A stretch of DNA of 64,000 nucleotides from Ruminococcus sp. (GCA_017411385.1 JAFQQF010000024.1:1-64000); one strand, 5' to 3'; shown: positions 40,761-50,309, counted from the stretch's first letter. Program-made: numbers and translations. The notes: a model not told the origin generated them from the sequence alone.

Positions 40761-40841
40761 AGTTTAACCTCCCGAAAAAATTTGCAAGAAAACTTGCTTT
40801 ATTAGTATTCTCAGTTTAGAATGTGTTAGAGGTGATTTATT

Positions 40842-41351
40842 TTGGCAGAGCTTAATATTGTACTGGTAGAGCCTGAGATTCCCCAGAACACGGGCAACAT
40901 TGCCCGCACCTGTGCCGCTACGGGTGCAAGACTGCATCTGGTGCGGCCTATGGGCTTTGAGGTTGACGACAGAAAGCTAAAGCGTGCAGGACTTGACTAC
41001 TGGTATTTGCTTGATATTACATATTACGATAACCTTGCGGATTTTTATGCAAAAAATCCCGACGGAGAGTTTTATTATTTTACAACCAAGGCGCTCAATA
41101 AGCACACGGATGTGCAGTATCCCGACAAAGTGTACCTTGTTTTTGGCAAGGAAACAAAAGGTTTGCCCGAGGAATTGCTCCTTAAAAACAAAGAAGCTTG
41201 CGTGCGAATTCCAATGCTTTCTGAGGCACGCTCACTAAATCTTTCAAACGCGGTGGCAATAGCAACCTATGAAACCTTAAGACAATGGGATTATCCCGAA
41301 CTTCAGGGCTTTGGCGAGCTCCACCGCCACTCTTGGGATGAAGCTGAGTGA
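40842..41351 (+). CDS. trmL: tRNA (cytidine(34)-2'-O)-methyltransferase TrmL
   Basis: A 169-residue SPOUT-family methyltransferase that 2'-O-methylates the wobble base of tRNA-Leu isoacceptors. The signature elements are LVEPEIPQNTGNIARTCAAT (about 8-27), LVFGKETKGLP and the trefoil-knot SAM-binding segment IPMLSEARSLNLSNAVAIAT. The length is typical. The start is TTG 40842 with AGAGGTGA upstream. Confidence 0.95.
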   Translation: MAELNIVLVEPEIPQNTGNIARTCAATGARLHLVRPMGFEVDDRKLKRAGLDYWYLLDITYYDNLADFYAKNPDGEFYYFTTKALNKHTDVQYPDKVYLVFGKETKGLPEELLLKNKEACVRIPMLSEARSLNLSNAVAIATYETLRQWDYPELQGFGELHRHSWDEAE

Positions 41352-41651
41352 GAGGCACGGAGTTTCACAATTAGGGTTTATAAAGGCTTCTCCTTGAGGA
41401 GAAGCTCCTGCGAAGCAGGTGATGAGGTGTAGGACACTTTAGTGTCCGTTAATTGAATTTGATAATTATGAAATCTTTCCACCTCATCCGCCTCGTTTTT
41501 TCTCGGCACCTTCCCCTCAAGGGGAAGGCTTACAAGGTTTCCTCTGTGATAGAATCAACATTAAAATTATCATTTTGAATATTGTTTTTAATTTAAGATA
41601 TATTAATACTGTAAATTTCTGAAAAATACAGCAAAAATCCGATAAAAATGC
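41352..41651. repeat. Palindromic repeat element between trmL and pgk
   Basis: Bounded by AAGGCTTCTCCTTGAGGAGAAG (left, from 41383) and CCTTCCCCTCAAGGGGAAGG (right, to about 41530) as terminal inverted repeats of about 20 bp, with inner hairpins CTCCTGCGAAGCAGG and GGACACTTTAGTGTCC. It is a MITE-like member of the repeat family, about 150 bp long. The rest is A/T-rich spacer. Confidence 0.8.
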
Positions 41652-41680
41652 TTGAAAGTCGGAGTCACTTGCGGTATAAT
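41652..41680 (+). promoter_or_regulatory. Sigma-A promoter of pgk
   Basis: TTGAAA (41652-41657), 17-bp spacer, TATAAT (41675-41680). AGGAAAGG precedes the ATG at 41739. Confidence 0.8.
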
Positions 41681-41738
41681 ACTAATGGTTAAATTTGTTT
41701 ATTTTTTAACACATTCTATATAGGAAAGGGTTTTTACT

Positions 41739-42947
41739 ATGAATCTCACAAAAGTAACTGTTGACGACATTAACGTAAAAGGCAAAAGAGTCCTTGTTCG
41801 TTGCGATTTCAACGTTCCTCTCAAGGAAGGAGTTATCACTAACGACAACCGTATCACAGCAGCTCTGCCCACAATCAAGAAGCTGATTGCAGACGGCGGC
41901 AAGGTTATCCTTTGCTCTCACCTTGGCAAGCCCAAGAACGGGGCAGAGGAGAAGTTCTCTCTTGCACCTGTAGCTGTTCGCCTTGCTGAGCTCCTCGGTC
42001 AGGAAGTTGTATTTGCAAACGATGACGAGGTTGTTGGCGAGAACGCTAAGAAGGCTGTTGAGGCTATGCAGAACGGCGACGTTGTTCTTCTTCAGAACAC
42101 TCGTTTCAGAAAAGAAGAAACAAAGAACCTTGAGCCCTTCTCATCCGAGCTTGCTTCTTTGGCAGAAGTATTCGTAATGGATGCTTTCGGTTCCGCTCAC
42201 CGTGCACACTGCTCCACAGCAGGCGTTACAGACCACATCAAGGACACAGCAGTTGGTTACCTTATGCAGAAGGAAATCGCATTCCTCGGCAATGCTGTTG
42301 AGAATCCCGTAAGACCCTTCGTTGCAATCCTCGGCGGTGCTAAGGTTGCAGACAAATTGAACGTTATCTCCAACCTCCTTGAGAAGTGCGATACTCTCAT
42401 CATCGGCGGCGGTATGGCTTACACATTCATCAAGGCTCAGGGCGGCAACGTTGGTACCTCACTTGTTGACGATACAAAGATTGAGTACTGCCTCGAGATG
42501 ATTGAGAAGGCTAAGAAACTTGGCAAGAACCTTGTTCTTCCTGTTGATACAACTTGTGCAAAGGCTTTCCCTGACCCCATCGACCAGCCTGTTGAAACAT
42601 CTGTTGCTCCCACATTCGAGATTCCCGAAGACCTTATGGGTCTTGATATCGGTCCCGAAACTGCTAAGATGTTTGCAGATGCAGTAAAGAGCGCAAAGAC
42701 AGTTGTTTGGAACGGACCTATGGGCGTTTCCGAGAACCCCTCTTTTGCTAACGGTACAATTACAGTTGCTAAGGCACTTGCAGAAACAGACGCTACAACA
42801 ATCATCGGCGGCGGCGACTCTGCAGCAGCAGTTATCAACCTGGGCTTTGCAGATGCAATGAGCCACATCTCCACAGGTGGCGGTGCTTCCCTTGAGTATC
42901 TTGAGGGTAAGGTTCTCCCCGGTGTTGCAGTTATTGCTGACAAATAA
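41739..42947 (+). CDS. pgk: Phosphoglycerate kinase
   Basis: A 402-residue glycolytic enzyme that makes ATP from 1,3-bisphosphoglycerate. [19 protein letters not shown], the basic patch [28 protein letters not shown] and the C-terminal GGGDSAAAV are all present. Full length. Codon use is highly biased, as expected of abundant glycolytic proteins. It heads a lower-glycolysis cluster pgk-tpiA-gpmI in which a repeat element sits in each gap. Confidence 0.97.
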   Translation: MNLTKVTVDDINVKGKRVLVRCDFNVPLKEGVITNDNRITAALPTIKKLIADGGKVILCSHLGKPKNGAEEKFSLAPVAVRLAELLGQEVVFANDDEVVGENAKKAVEAMQNGDVVLLQNTRFRKEETKNLEPFSSELASLAEVFVMDAFGSAHRAHCSTAGVTDHIKDTAVGYLMQKEIAFLGNAVENPVRPFVAILGGAKVADKLNVISNLLEKCDTLIIGGGMAYTFIKAQGGNVGTSLVDDTKIEYCLEMIEKAKKLGKNLVLPVDTTCAKAFPDPIDQPVETSVAPTFEIPEDLMGLDIGPETAKMFADAVKSAKTVVWNGPMGVSENPSFANGTITVAKALAETDATTIIGGGDSAAAVINLGFADAMSHISTGGGASLEYLEGKVLPGVAVIADK

Positions 42948-43284
42948 TCAATCACATTAATAACAATGAGGGCGGAGAACATCCGCCCTTCCGCTTGTGA
43001 TAAAGGACTTGCGTTGTTTGCTGAGGGTTATCAAAGGCTCCCTTGTGTAAAGGGAGCTTAAAAAACCGTATGGTTTTGACTGAGGGATTGTCAATATAAC
43101 ACATAATCCGTTGTGTTTATATGATAGAAAACTTTACAATCCTCCCGGCTTTTCCTACGGCAAATCCACCCTCCTTTACACAAGGAGGGCTGGCTATACT
43201 GCTCTGCAAATGAGAGTCACGAGGTTTACTTTATCAGTAGACTTGAAGCGGATATACTTACGAAATTTTGAAAGGAAGATTAAA
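42948..43284. repeat. Intergenic region pgk-tpiA with a full-length palindromic element
   Basis: A GGGCGGA/TCCGCCC hairpin (42970-42976 with 42982-42988) ends pgk. A 155-bp element follows at 43036-43190, with GGCTCCCTTGTGTAAAGGGAGC at its left end and CCTCCTTTACACAAGGAGGG at its right end, plus GAGGGATTGT...ACAATCCTCCC as inner inverted repeats. It is the clearest single copy of the family in this window. Confidence 0.85.
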
Positions 43285-44052
43285 ATGAACAAGGCTACAA
43301 GAAAAGCTATTATCGCAGGTAACTGGAAAATGAACAAAACTCCCGCAGAGGCAAAGGTTCTCATTTCTGAGATGATTCCTCTGGTTAAAGACGCAGATTG
43401 CGACGTTATCGCATGCGTTCCTTTTGTTGACCTTGCTGTTGCTCAGGAGGCAGCACAGGGCTCCAACATCAAAATCGGTGCAGAAAACTGCCACTGGGCA
43501 GAGTCAGGTGCCTTCACAGGCGAGATTTCTGCCAAGATGCTGGCTTCTATGGGCATTGAGTACGTAATCATCGGCCACTCCGAGAGAAGACAGTACTTCG
43601 GTGAAACAGACGTAACTGTTAACAAGAGAGTTCGTGCAGCACTTGATGCAGGTCTTACTGTTATCCTCTGCGTTGGCGAGCTTAAGGAAGAGCGTGAGCA
43701 GGGCATCACAGCAGAGCTTTGCAGAATGCAGACAAAGGTTGCACTTCAGGGTGTAACAGAGGAGGAAATGAGCCGTATCGTAATCGCTTACGAGCCTGTA
43801 TGGGCAATCGGCACAGGTCTTACTGCAACTGCAGATCAGGCTGAGGAGGTTTGCGCACTTATCAGAGATTGCATTGCTGAGCTTTACGGCGATGTTGTTG
43901 CACAGGCTACAACAATTCAGTACGGCGGTTCTATGAACGACGGCAACGCTGACGAGCTTCTCTCAAAGACTAACGTTGACGGCGGTCTTATCGGCGGTGC
44001 TTCCCTTGTTGCTGAGAAGTTTGCAAAAATTGTAGAGGCAGCTTCCAAGTAA
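43285..44052 (+). CDS. tpiA: Triosephosphate isomerase
   Basis: A 255-residue TIM barrel that interconverts dihydroxyacetone phosphate and glyceraldehyde 3-phosphate. The substrate Lys in GNWKMNKT, the catalytic His in IGHSERRQYF, the catalytic Glu in IAYEPVWAIGTG (loop 6) and the phosphate loop YGGSM are intact. ATG 43285 with AAAGGAAG upstream is clearly the start; the longer frame reads back into the repeat element. Confidence 0.97.
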   Translation: MNKATRKAIIAGNWKMNKTPAEAKVLISEMIPLVKDADCDVIACVPFVDLAVAQEAAQGSNIKIGAENCHWAESGAFTGEISAKMLASMGIEYVIIGHSERRQYFGETDVTVNKRVRAALDAGLTVILCVGELKEEREQGITAELCRMQTKVALQGVTEEEMSRIVIAYEPVWAIGTGLTATADQAEEVCALIRDCIAELYGDVVAQATTIQYGGSMNDGNADELLSKTNVDGGLIGGASLVAEKFAKIVEAASK

Positions 44053-44104
44053 TAAACGGCTTAATAGAGAACGAATTAAGCAAAAGGTAAAATAGAGAAT
44101 TGTG

Positions 44105-44152
44105 ACGGCCCCCTTGCCTAAAGGGGGCTGTCAGCGAAGCTCAATGGGGGAT
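44105..44152. repeat. Short palindromic repeat between tpiA and gpmI
   Basis: Contains GGCCCCCTTGCCTAAAGGGGGC followed by TGTCAGCGAAGC, the half-element form also seen in the clusters at 1-441 and 17284-17955. Confidence 0.8.
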
Positions 44153-44198
44153 AGTCCTATAACCCACGAGGCTTAGTACTGTTTTGGAGATGATTAAT

Positions 44199-45710
44199 AT
44201 GAAAAAACCTCTGATTTTATGTATTCTTGACGGCTTTGGTATTGCAGAAGCTGATGGCAATGCAATCTATGCCGCCAAGACACCTAACCTTGACAGAATT
44301 TTTGCTGAAAACCCCACAACCGCTATCGGTGCATCAGGTATGGACGTAGGTCTGCCCGACGGTCAGATGGGTAACAGCGAGGTAGGTCACACCAACATCG
44401 GTGCCGGTCGTATTGTATATCAGGAGCTTACAAGAATTACCAAGGCTATCGAAGACGGAGATTTCTTTGAGAACGAAGCTTTGTGCGGTGCAATCGACAA
44501 TGCAATCAAAAACAACTCCACACTTCACCTGATGGGACTTCTCTCTGACGGCGGTGTTCACAGCCACAATACTCACCTTTACGGTATCCTTGAGCTTGCA
44601 AAGCGCAAGGGCCTTGACAGGGTTTGCATCCACGCTTTCCTTGACGGCCGTGACGTTCCTCCTTCAAGCGGTAAGGATTTTGTGCAGGATTGTGCAGACA
44701 AGTGCAAGGAAATCGGCGTTGGTACCATTGCAACCGTTATGGGCAGATACTACGCTATGGACAGAGATAACCGCTGGGAGAGAGTTGTAAAGGCTTACGA
44801 CGCAATGGTGCTTCGTGAGGGCGTTAAGTGTGCAGATGCTGTAAAGGCTGTGGCAAACTCCTATGCCGAGGGTGTTACAGACGAGTTTGTTGTTCCCGCT
44901 GTAATTGACGGCGGTGAGGCTGTTAAGGCAAACGACAGCATTATCTTCTTCAACTTCCGTCCTGACAGAGCAAGAGAGATTACCCGTACCTTTGTTGACG
45001 AGGCTTTTGAAGGATTTGAGAGAAAGAACGGCTTCTTCCCCTTGTACTATGTATGTATGACTCAGTACGATGCAACAATGCCCAATGTGCAGGTTGCGTT
45101 CAAGCCCCAGTCACTTAAGAATACACTGGGCGAGTACCTTGCAGATAAGGGACTCACTCAGCTGAGAATTGCAGAAACCGAGAAGTATGCTCACGTAACC
45201 TTCTTCTTCAACGGCGGTGTTGAGAAAACCTACGAGAACGAGGACAGAATCCTTGTGGCTTCTCCCAAGGTTGCAACCTACGATATGCAGCCCGAGATGA
45301 GCGCTTATGAGGTTTGCGATAAGTGCTGTGAGGCTATCGAGAGCGGCAAGTACGATGTTATCATTTTAAACTTCGCAAACTGCGATATGGTAGGCCATAC
45401 AGGTGTGTTTGAAGCAGCTGTAAGTGCTGTTGAGGCAGTTGACTCCTGCGTTGGCAAGGTTGCCGCTTCCATCGAGAAGATGGGCGGTGTAACCCTCATT
45501 ACTGCTGACCACGGCAACGCTGACAGAATGGTTGACACAGACGGCACACCCTTCACAGCTCACACAACCAACCCTGTTAAGTTCTGCGTTGCAGGCTACC
45601 CCTGCACACTCCGCGAGGGCGGTGTGCTTGCAGACATTGCACCTACAATGCTCAAAATCCTCGGCCTTCCTCAGCCCGAGGAAATGACAGGTAAGTCAAT
45701 TATCTGCTGA
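44199..45710 (+). CDS. gpmI: 2,3-bisphosphoglycerate-independent phosphoglycerate mutase
   Basis: A 503-residue alkaline-phosphatase-superfamily enzyme, the manganese-dependent glycolytic mutase. The phosphatase domain residues CILDGFGI and the phosphorylated serine in [17 protein letters not shown], the transferase domain block ([28 protein letters not shown]), [11 protein letters not shown] and the C-terminal metal site [14 protein letters not shown] are present. I chose ATG 44199; the upstream TTG overlaps the GGAGATG site. A terminator follows at 45729-45762. Confidence 0.97.
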   Translation: MKKPLILCILDGFGIAEADGNAIYAAKTPNLDRIFAENPTTAIGASGMDVGLPDGQMGNSEVGHTNIGAGRIVYQELTRITKAIEDGDFFENEALCGAIDNAIKNNSTLHLMGLLSDGGVHSHNTHLYGILELAKRKGLDRVCIHAFLDGRDVPPSSGKDFVQDCADKCKEIGVGTIATVMGRYYAMDRDNRWERVVKAYDAMVLREGVKCADAVKAVANSYAEGVTDEFVVPAVIDGGEAVKANDSIIFFNFRPDRAREITRTFVDEAFEGFERKNGFFPLYYVCMTQYDATMPNVQVAFKPQSLKNTLGEYLADKGLTQLRIAETEKYAHVTFFFNGGVEKTYENEDRILVASPKVATYDMQPEMSAYEVCDKCCEAIESGKYDVIILNFANCDMVGHTGVFEAAVSAVEAVDSCVGKVAASIEKMGGVTLITADHGNADRMVDTDGTPFTAHTTNPVKFCVAGYPCTLREGGVLADIAPTMLKILGLPQPEEMTGKSIIC

Positions 45711-45728
45711 TGATTTTATGATTTTATT

Positions 45729-45762
45729 CGGGGTATCCTTTTTGGATACTCCGAGATTTTTT
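45729..45762 (+). terminator. Terminator of gpmI
   Basis: CGGGGTATCC/GGATACTCCG (45729-45738 with 45744-45753) followed by a T-run. Confidence 0.9.
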
Positions 45763-45778
45763 ATTAAGGAGAAAAGCT

Positions 45779-46207
45779 ATGCAAAATTTCGGAATGTCCA
45801 TGCTGTGGTTCTGGGTTTGCTATTTTATAGTAACCATAGTCGGAATTCTGCACACGGTGTTTAATATTTACGTGCTGAAATACAGCCCTATGGATGAAAA
45901 TAGCATGGGGGAGGGTTACGAAAAAACAAAGCCGTGGCATCCATTGTATAACATAATTTTGTTTTCTTTATTCGGATGGCTTTATATGAACGGGCTTACA
46001 GAGCCGTCTTTTTCAGAGGCACTTATTACGGGTGCTTTGTGGGCGGGCATCTGCATTGTGTTCGATGTTTTCGGTTGGGTTGTTGTGAAGCATCCGTGGA
46101 GTCTGAGCTTCAAGGGCTTTTACATTGATTACCAGCCTTGGATAACGTTAATCTACATAGCAATTTTTGCAGGTCCTTTAATCGGATACGGGTTTACACT
46201 GCTGTGA
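45779..46207 (+). CDS. Four-helix membrane protein, unknown
   Basis: A 142-residue protein with four hydrophobic segments (MLWFWVCYFIVTIVGILHTV, IILFSLFGWLYMNG, LITGALWAGICIVFDVFGWV and WITLIYIAIFAGPLIGYGF) and conserved-looking Trp/Pro/His positions (KPWHPLYN, VVKHPWSLSFKGFYIDYQPW). The pattern is that of a widespread small membrane-protein family of Firmicutes, but I cannot name it. AAGGAG lies before the ATG. A weak hairpin terminator (AGAGCGGGCA/TGTCTGCTCT, about 46211-46241) ends it. Confidence 0.7.
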   Translation: MQNFGMSMLWFWVCYFIVTIVGILHTVFNIYVLKYSPMDENSMGEGYEKTKPWHPLYNIILFSLFGWLYMNGLTEPSFSEALITGALWAGICIVFDVFGWVVVKHPWSLSFKGFYIDYQPWITLIYIAIFAGPLIGYGFTLL

Positions 46208-46321
46208 ATTAAGAGCGGGCATCATAAAAGGTGTCTGCTCTTTTGTTATATTTATGTGGTTTACAATGGAAAAGTTATATGCTAAAATAAATATGTATAT
46301 GAAACTTTAGGAGGGACTAAG

Positions 46322-47611
46322 ATGGAACCTAACAATCCCAACATAAACGAAGAAATTGTTGCTGACAGCGAAGCTTCTGCACGAAAGAAGCTTCTCAGCA
46401 TTGTTTCAATCTGCGTGCTGTCTGCTTTTGTGTTTTTTGCTTGTGTGGCAGGCTCGTTTTTTCTGATTGACTATCTGGGTGTGGACACCTCTGTTGCTAC
46501 TCCCGATGAAACCGAAGTGCCTTACACCGAGGTTGTGACTACAGCTGCTGAGGATGATAACACAACCCCCACTCTGCCTGACGGTACACCCTACACCAAG
46601 ACTCAGGACTTTGCAGAGCTTAAAAGCATAAACCCTGATATTGTAGGCTGGATTGACATTCCCAACACAGCAATCAATTATCCTGTGCTTATGAGCGACC
46701 AAGACGGCTTCGACTATCAGTATTATCTGCACAGAAATTACGACGGCTCATACCTGTATGCCGGCAGTATCTTTATCGATTACCGAAGCACAGAGGGAGT
46801 CAAGAGCAGAAATATAATCACCCACGGACACAAGATGAACGACGGCACTATGTATCACGACCTTATCAACTACGGTGCCTACACAGGTGATTTGGATTAC
46901 TACAAGAAAGCACCTACTTTGTTCTTCAACACTCCCGAGGGCGGAGTAGAGCAATGGGTTATCTTTGCATTTTACAAGACCAACACCTTGGAACGTCACG
47001 GTGACTTCTTCAACTACTTCCACGGTGAATTTTCATCAGATGCACAGTTTATGAACTATGTGTATAACGTGAAGATGCGTTCTCTCTTTGACATTCCTGT
47101 GCCTGTAAACGAAGACGACCAGATTATCACCCTCTCCACCTGTTCTCACGAATATACAGATTTCCGTACTGTAATGGTTGCACGAAAGGTTCGTCAGGGC
47201 GAGAGCGTCAAGGAATATATTGATAAAGCAAAACTTAACGAGGCGCCCTACTGGCCCGATGTTTACTACACAGACTACAGCACACCACGTCCCGAAATCA
47301 CCTCGTTCAGAACTGAGCTTCAAAAGGGAAATATTGATTGGTACGACAAAGAGGGCGAACCCGAGGGCAACGAGTGGCTTGTTACCGCTCACGGCAACTC
47401 CTCATACACGGTAACCTTCCTTGACCACGACGGCTCTATTCTCAGCACTCAGTATGTAACCGAGGGCAATGATGCAATTCCGCCCAAAGACCCTCAAAGA
47501 CCTGATGACGATTATTACTCCTATGTGTTCAAGGGCTGGCAGCTTGATTACACAAACGTGGACTGCAATATGATTATTGCCCCCTCCTTTGAGGCTATAC
47601 CTAAGTATTAA
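46322..47611 (+). CDS. Class B sortase with C-terminal beta-grasp repeat domain
   Basis: A 429-residue membrane-anchored cysteine transpeptidase. One N-terminal TM helix (LLSIVSICVLSAFVFFACVA) and a Thr/Asp-rich stalk precede the sortase B domain (about 100-300). The catalytic His is in THGHKMND, the Cys in ITLSTCSHEY and the Arg in FRTVMVARKVR. SrtB features (INYPVLMSDQDGFDYQYYLH, GSIFIDYRS) are clear. After it comes an extra domain of about 100 residues ending YTVTFLDHDGSILS...FKGWQ, a Flg_new/InlB B-repeat-like fold that is unusual on a sortase. No substrate with a sorting signal is adjacent. The shikimate-kinase-like gene starts three bases after its stop. Confidence 0.92.
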   Translation: MEPNNPNINEEIVADSEASARKKLLSIVSICVLSAFVFFACVAGSFFLIDYLGVDTSVATPDETEVPYTEVVTTAAEDDNTTPTLPDGTPYTKTQDFAELKSINPDIVGWIDIPNTAINYPVLMSDQDGFDYQYYLHRNYDGSYLYAGSIFIDYRSTEGVKSRNIITHGHKMNDGTMYHDLINYGAYTGDLDYYKKAPTLFFNTPEGGVEQWVIFAFYKTNTLERHGDFFNYFHGEFSSDAQFMNYVYNVKMRSLFDIPVPVNEDDQIITLSTCSHEYTDFRTVMVARKVRQGESVKEYIDKAKLNEAPYWPDVYYTDYSTPRPEITSFRTELQKGNIDWYDKEGEPEGNEWLVTAHGNSSYTVTFLDHDGSILSTQYVTEGNDAIPPKDPQRPDDDYYSYVFKGWQLDYTNVDCNMIIAPSFEAIPKY

Positions 47612-47613
47612 GT

Positions 47614-48105
47614 ATGAATAATATAGTTTTAATCGGAATGCCCGGCAGCGGTAAAAGCACCGTGGGCGTTGTGCTTGCTAAGACTCTGGGCTTGGATTTT
47701 GTGGACACGGATTTGATTATCTGCAAAAATGAAGGCTCAACCTTGCAGAGAATTATCGAAAACTCAGGGCTTGAATACTTTGAAAAAGCAGAGAACAGAG
47801 TAGGCTGTGAGCTTGATTGCAAGGACACGGTTATTGCCACAGGAGGCTCAATGGTGCTTTATGATGAGGCGATGCATCACCTCAAAAACATAGGTACAGT
47901 TGTATTTATTGACGTTGAGCTTTCTGAACTTCAAAGAAGAATCAGAAACATCACCACAAGGGGCATAACCTTCAAAGAGGGAGAAACCCTTGCGGATATA
48001 TATGCCTTTCGAAGAGCCTTTTACGAAAAGTATGCAGATGTTACCGTGAAGATTACTGACTCTGCTTTGGAAGAAACGGTAGAGCGGATAGTAAAGATGT
48101 TGTGA
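47614..48105 (+). CDS. Shikimate kinase-like P-loop kinase
   Basis: A 163-residue protein of the shikimate kinase/gluconokinase fold. Walker A is GMPGSGKST (about 8-16). DFVDTD carries the Mg/substrate Asp pair, and ATGGSMV replaces the usual GGG loop. The Arg of the shikimate-binding FRxxE motif of true AroK proteins is missing: the segment reads YFEKAE. The lid region is ITTRGITFKEG. It may thus belong to a clostridial shikimate-kinase-like group with another substrate. It is tightly coupled to the sortase gene and no other aromatic-pathway gene is in the window. Confidence 0.75.
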   Translation: MNNIVLIGMPGSGKSTVGVVLAKTLGLDFVDTDLIICKNEGSTLQRIIENSGLEYFEKAENRVGCELDCKDTVIATGGSMVLYDEAMHHLKNIGTVVFIDVELSELQRRIRNITTRGITFKEGETLADIYAFRRAFYEKYADVTVKITDSALEETVERIVKML

Positions 48106-48146
48106 TTTGGTCTTTTCAGAAAAATTATTATATGTGCTAATATAAA

Positions 48147-48182
48147 AAGCAGGCTTAAAGGATTGGTCCTTTAAGCCTGCTT
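48147..48182 (+). terminator. Terminator after the shikimate kinase-like gene
   Basis: A perfect 16-bp stem AAGCAGGCTTAAAGGA/TCCTTTAAGCCTGCTT with a TTGG loop. Confidence 0.85.
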
Positions 48183-48199
48183 CTTATTTTATAGTTTAT

Positions 48200-48398
48200 G
48201 TTGAGCTTTGCTCAACGCGGTATATTTGCTTTGCAAATTCGATATATCCGAATCTAGCCCGGATGCGATATGATATAAATCCTATTTCGTGCCGACAGGC
48301 ACATATCGTACCGAAGGTATATCGTATGCGTCAGCATATATCGCAAATCCCGTAAGGGGATTTATATCGCTGATTGAAATGTTTAGTACATTCAATCA
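48200..48398. repeat. Array of short hairpins separated by ATATCG-type linkers
   Basis: Seven successive stem-loops with unrelated stem sequences: GTTGAG/CTCAAC (48200), ATTTGC/GCAAAT (48224), ATCCG/CGGAT (48246), GTGCC/GGCAC (48289), TACC/GGTA (48309), TATGC/GCATA (48325) and AAATCCC/GGGGATTT (48345). The linkers are A/T-rich and five of them carry TATCG or GATAT. An imperfect TGATTGAA/TTCAATCA hairpin (48371-48398) ends the array against the stop codon of the Na/Pi gene. Confidence 0.8.
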
Positions 48399-50159
48399 CA
48401 GAGCGTACTTAACCTTATATTCATCGTAATATCTGATGAATTCGTTGCTCTTGTGTTCTTTAAGACCGTTTAAGTATGCATGTGTATCCATAGCATCCAA
48501 GTCAACCTCGATAAGGGCGACTGCGATGTTGGAGCAGTGGTCTGCGATACGCTCGTAGTTTGTAATCAGGTCAGAGAATACAAAGCCCTGATTGAGTGTG
48601 CAGTTACCGTTCTGAACACGGTTGATGTGACGAAGCTTGAGCTCGTCGCACAGCAGGTCAATCATTTCCTCCAGAGGCTCTACGCGGTAGATATCCGCAC
48701 TCTTCTCGCCAATGAAGCAGTTAACTGAGAGTGTAACGATTTCTTCAATGGCAGAGGCTAAGATTTCAAGCTCGCGGTTAGCTTCAAAGGAGAAGGAAAG
48801 CTGCTTGTCGTGGATTTCCTTGGCAACGTGAGAGATGTTGACAGCGTGGTCGGCAATACGCTCAAAGTCACCGATTGTATGCAGGAATCGGGTGATTTCG
48901 TGGCTTTGATCTTTGTTCAGCTCCTGACCTGTGATTTTAACAAGGTAGGTGCCGAGCTTGTCCTCGTATTTGTCAATAATCTCTTCTTTTTCCTGTACTA
49001 CCTCGTACTCCTTGTCGTCGTATTTGGTAATCAGTGAAATTGCACGGAGCAGATTGCGCTGAGATTTTTCAGCCATAGATTTAAGCACTGTTCGGCTCTG
49101 CTCGATGGCAAGACCGGGATGCTCCAGAAATCTTTCTTCCAGACGGTCCAGCAGGTTTGCTTCCTTGTCGCTGTTCTTGTCCTTGATAAGGGCGCACACA
49201 AGCTTGTCAAAGAGGCTGACAAAGGGAAGGAGGAGGATTGTTGCCGCAATGTTGAATACAGAGTTAACTGTTGCAATTGAGAATGCATCCGCGGGCAAAT
49301 CCATAAATGCAAAGTGGCAGAAGTGGTCGAATACATAGTAAAGGGGTGTGAGAATCAATGCGCCTACCGTGTTGAAGATAAGATAGATAATTGATGCACG
49401 CTTACCGTTGGTGGTGGCACCGATAGCAGAGAGAAGCACGGGCATTGAAGCACCGATACACATACCGATTACAAGGTAAAGTGCGGTTGTGTTTGATACT
49501 GCTCCTGAGATTGAGAGTGCCTGCAGAATACCGATGGAGGCAGAAGCACTCTGCAGAATTGCTGTGATTACAGTACCTGCAAGAATACCGAGGAAGGGAT
49601 TTGAGAAGGAAGTCATCATATCCTGAAATACAACGCTGTCTTCAAGTCCGTCCATAGCACCGCTCATCATCTTCATACCGCTCATAAGAACAGCGAAGCC
49701 AAGCATAATGTCGCCTGTGTTTTTGTATACACTCTTTTTTGCAAGCATCATAAACAGCACGCCGATAAGAGCAAACACAGCGCTGATAAAGGTTGTGGAC
49801 AAAAATTGTGTCCATACAGCTCCTGAACTTCCGCCGTCAACAGCAGAGAGGGAGAGAATCCAACCTGTGGCGGTGGTACCGATGTTGGCACCCATAATGA
49901 TACCGATTGCCTGAGCAATTGTCATCATACCTGAGTTTACAAAGCCGACTACCATACAGGAGGTAGCAGAGGAGGATTGGATAACAGCGGTAACACCTGT
50001 GCCGAGGAGCACACCCTTTAGGGGGGTGGAGGAAAGCTTCCAGAGGATTGTTTCCAGCTTGCTTCCTGCTACGCGCTTGAGTCCGTCGCCCATGGCATTC
50101 ATACCGAAGAGGAACATTGCAAGGCCCGTAATCAGAGCAAATATGTCCTTCAGTTCCAT
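48396..50159 (-). CDS. Na+/Pi cotransporter (NptA/YjbB-like) with PhoU-like domain
   Basis: A 587-residue membrane protein of the PNaS family. The N-terminal half has the duplicated signature GTGVTAVIQSSSATSCMVVG and GTVITAILQSASASIGILQA, each with the Q-S-S/A-S-A motif that binds sodium and phosphate, within about nine TM helices. The C-terminal 240 residues are a PhoU-like helical bundle (HTIGDFERIADHAVNISHVA and NYERIADHCSNIAVALIEV). It takes up, or possibly exports, phosphate. I favour ATG 50159 with AAAGG upstream (rather far) over ATG 50180. PhoP-box-like hexamers lie upstream, and the adjacent two-component system fits phosphate control. Confidence 0.93.
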   Translation of the reverse strand: MELKDIFALITGLAMFLFGMNAMGDGLKRVAGSKLETILWKLSSTPLKGVLLGTGVTAVIQSSSATSCMVVGFVNSGMMTIAQAIGIIMGANIGTTATGWILSLSAVDGGSSGAVWTQFLSTTFISAVFALIGVLFMMLAKKSVYKNTGDIMLGFAVLMSGMKMMSGAMDGLEDSVVFQDMMTSFSNPFLGILAGTVITAILQSASASIGILQALSISGAVSNTTALYLVIGMCIGASMPVLLSAIGATTNGKRASIIYLIFNTVGALILTPLYYVFDHFCHFAFMDLPADAFSIATVNSVFNIAATILLLPFVSLFDKLVCALIKDKNSDKEANLLDRLEERFLEHPGLAIEQSRTVLKSMAEKSQRNLLRAISLITKYDDKEYEVVQEKEEIIDKYEDKLGTYLVKITGQELNKDQSHEITRFLHTIGDFERIADHAVNISHVAKEIHDKQLSFSFEANRELEILASAIEEIVTLSVNCFIGEKSADIYRVEPLEEMIDLLCDELKLRHINRVQNGNCTLNQGFVFSDLITNYERIADHCSNIAVALIEVDLDAMDTHAYLNGLKEHKSNEFIRYYDEYKVKYAL

Positions 50160-50206
50160 AGAAAAGTCACGACCTTTCATGATTTTTGTATTAAATTGTA
50201 TTAATA

Positions 50207-50277
50207 TGTAAACTTACATTAAAACAATATCAAATCTGTGTAAAATCTTAATTGGGAAAATGTAAAATCTATGTTAA
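50207..50277 (-). promoter_or_regulatory. PhoP-box-like hexamer repeats upstream of the Na/Pi gene
   Basis: On the minus strand, TTAACA (50277-50272), five bases, TTTACA (50266-50261), then TTTACA at 50244-50239, two 11-bp turns further on, and TTTACA at 50212-50207. The TTAACA-N5-TTTACA direct repeat in 11-bp register matches the Bacillus PhoP box described in the literature. Confidence 0.6.
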
Positions 50278-50309
50278 ATCTAAGTGAAAAACAGTTTTAT
50301 TGCAACAAA

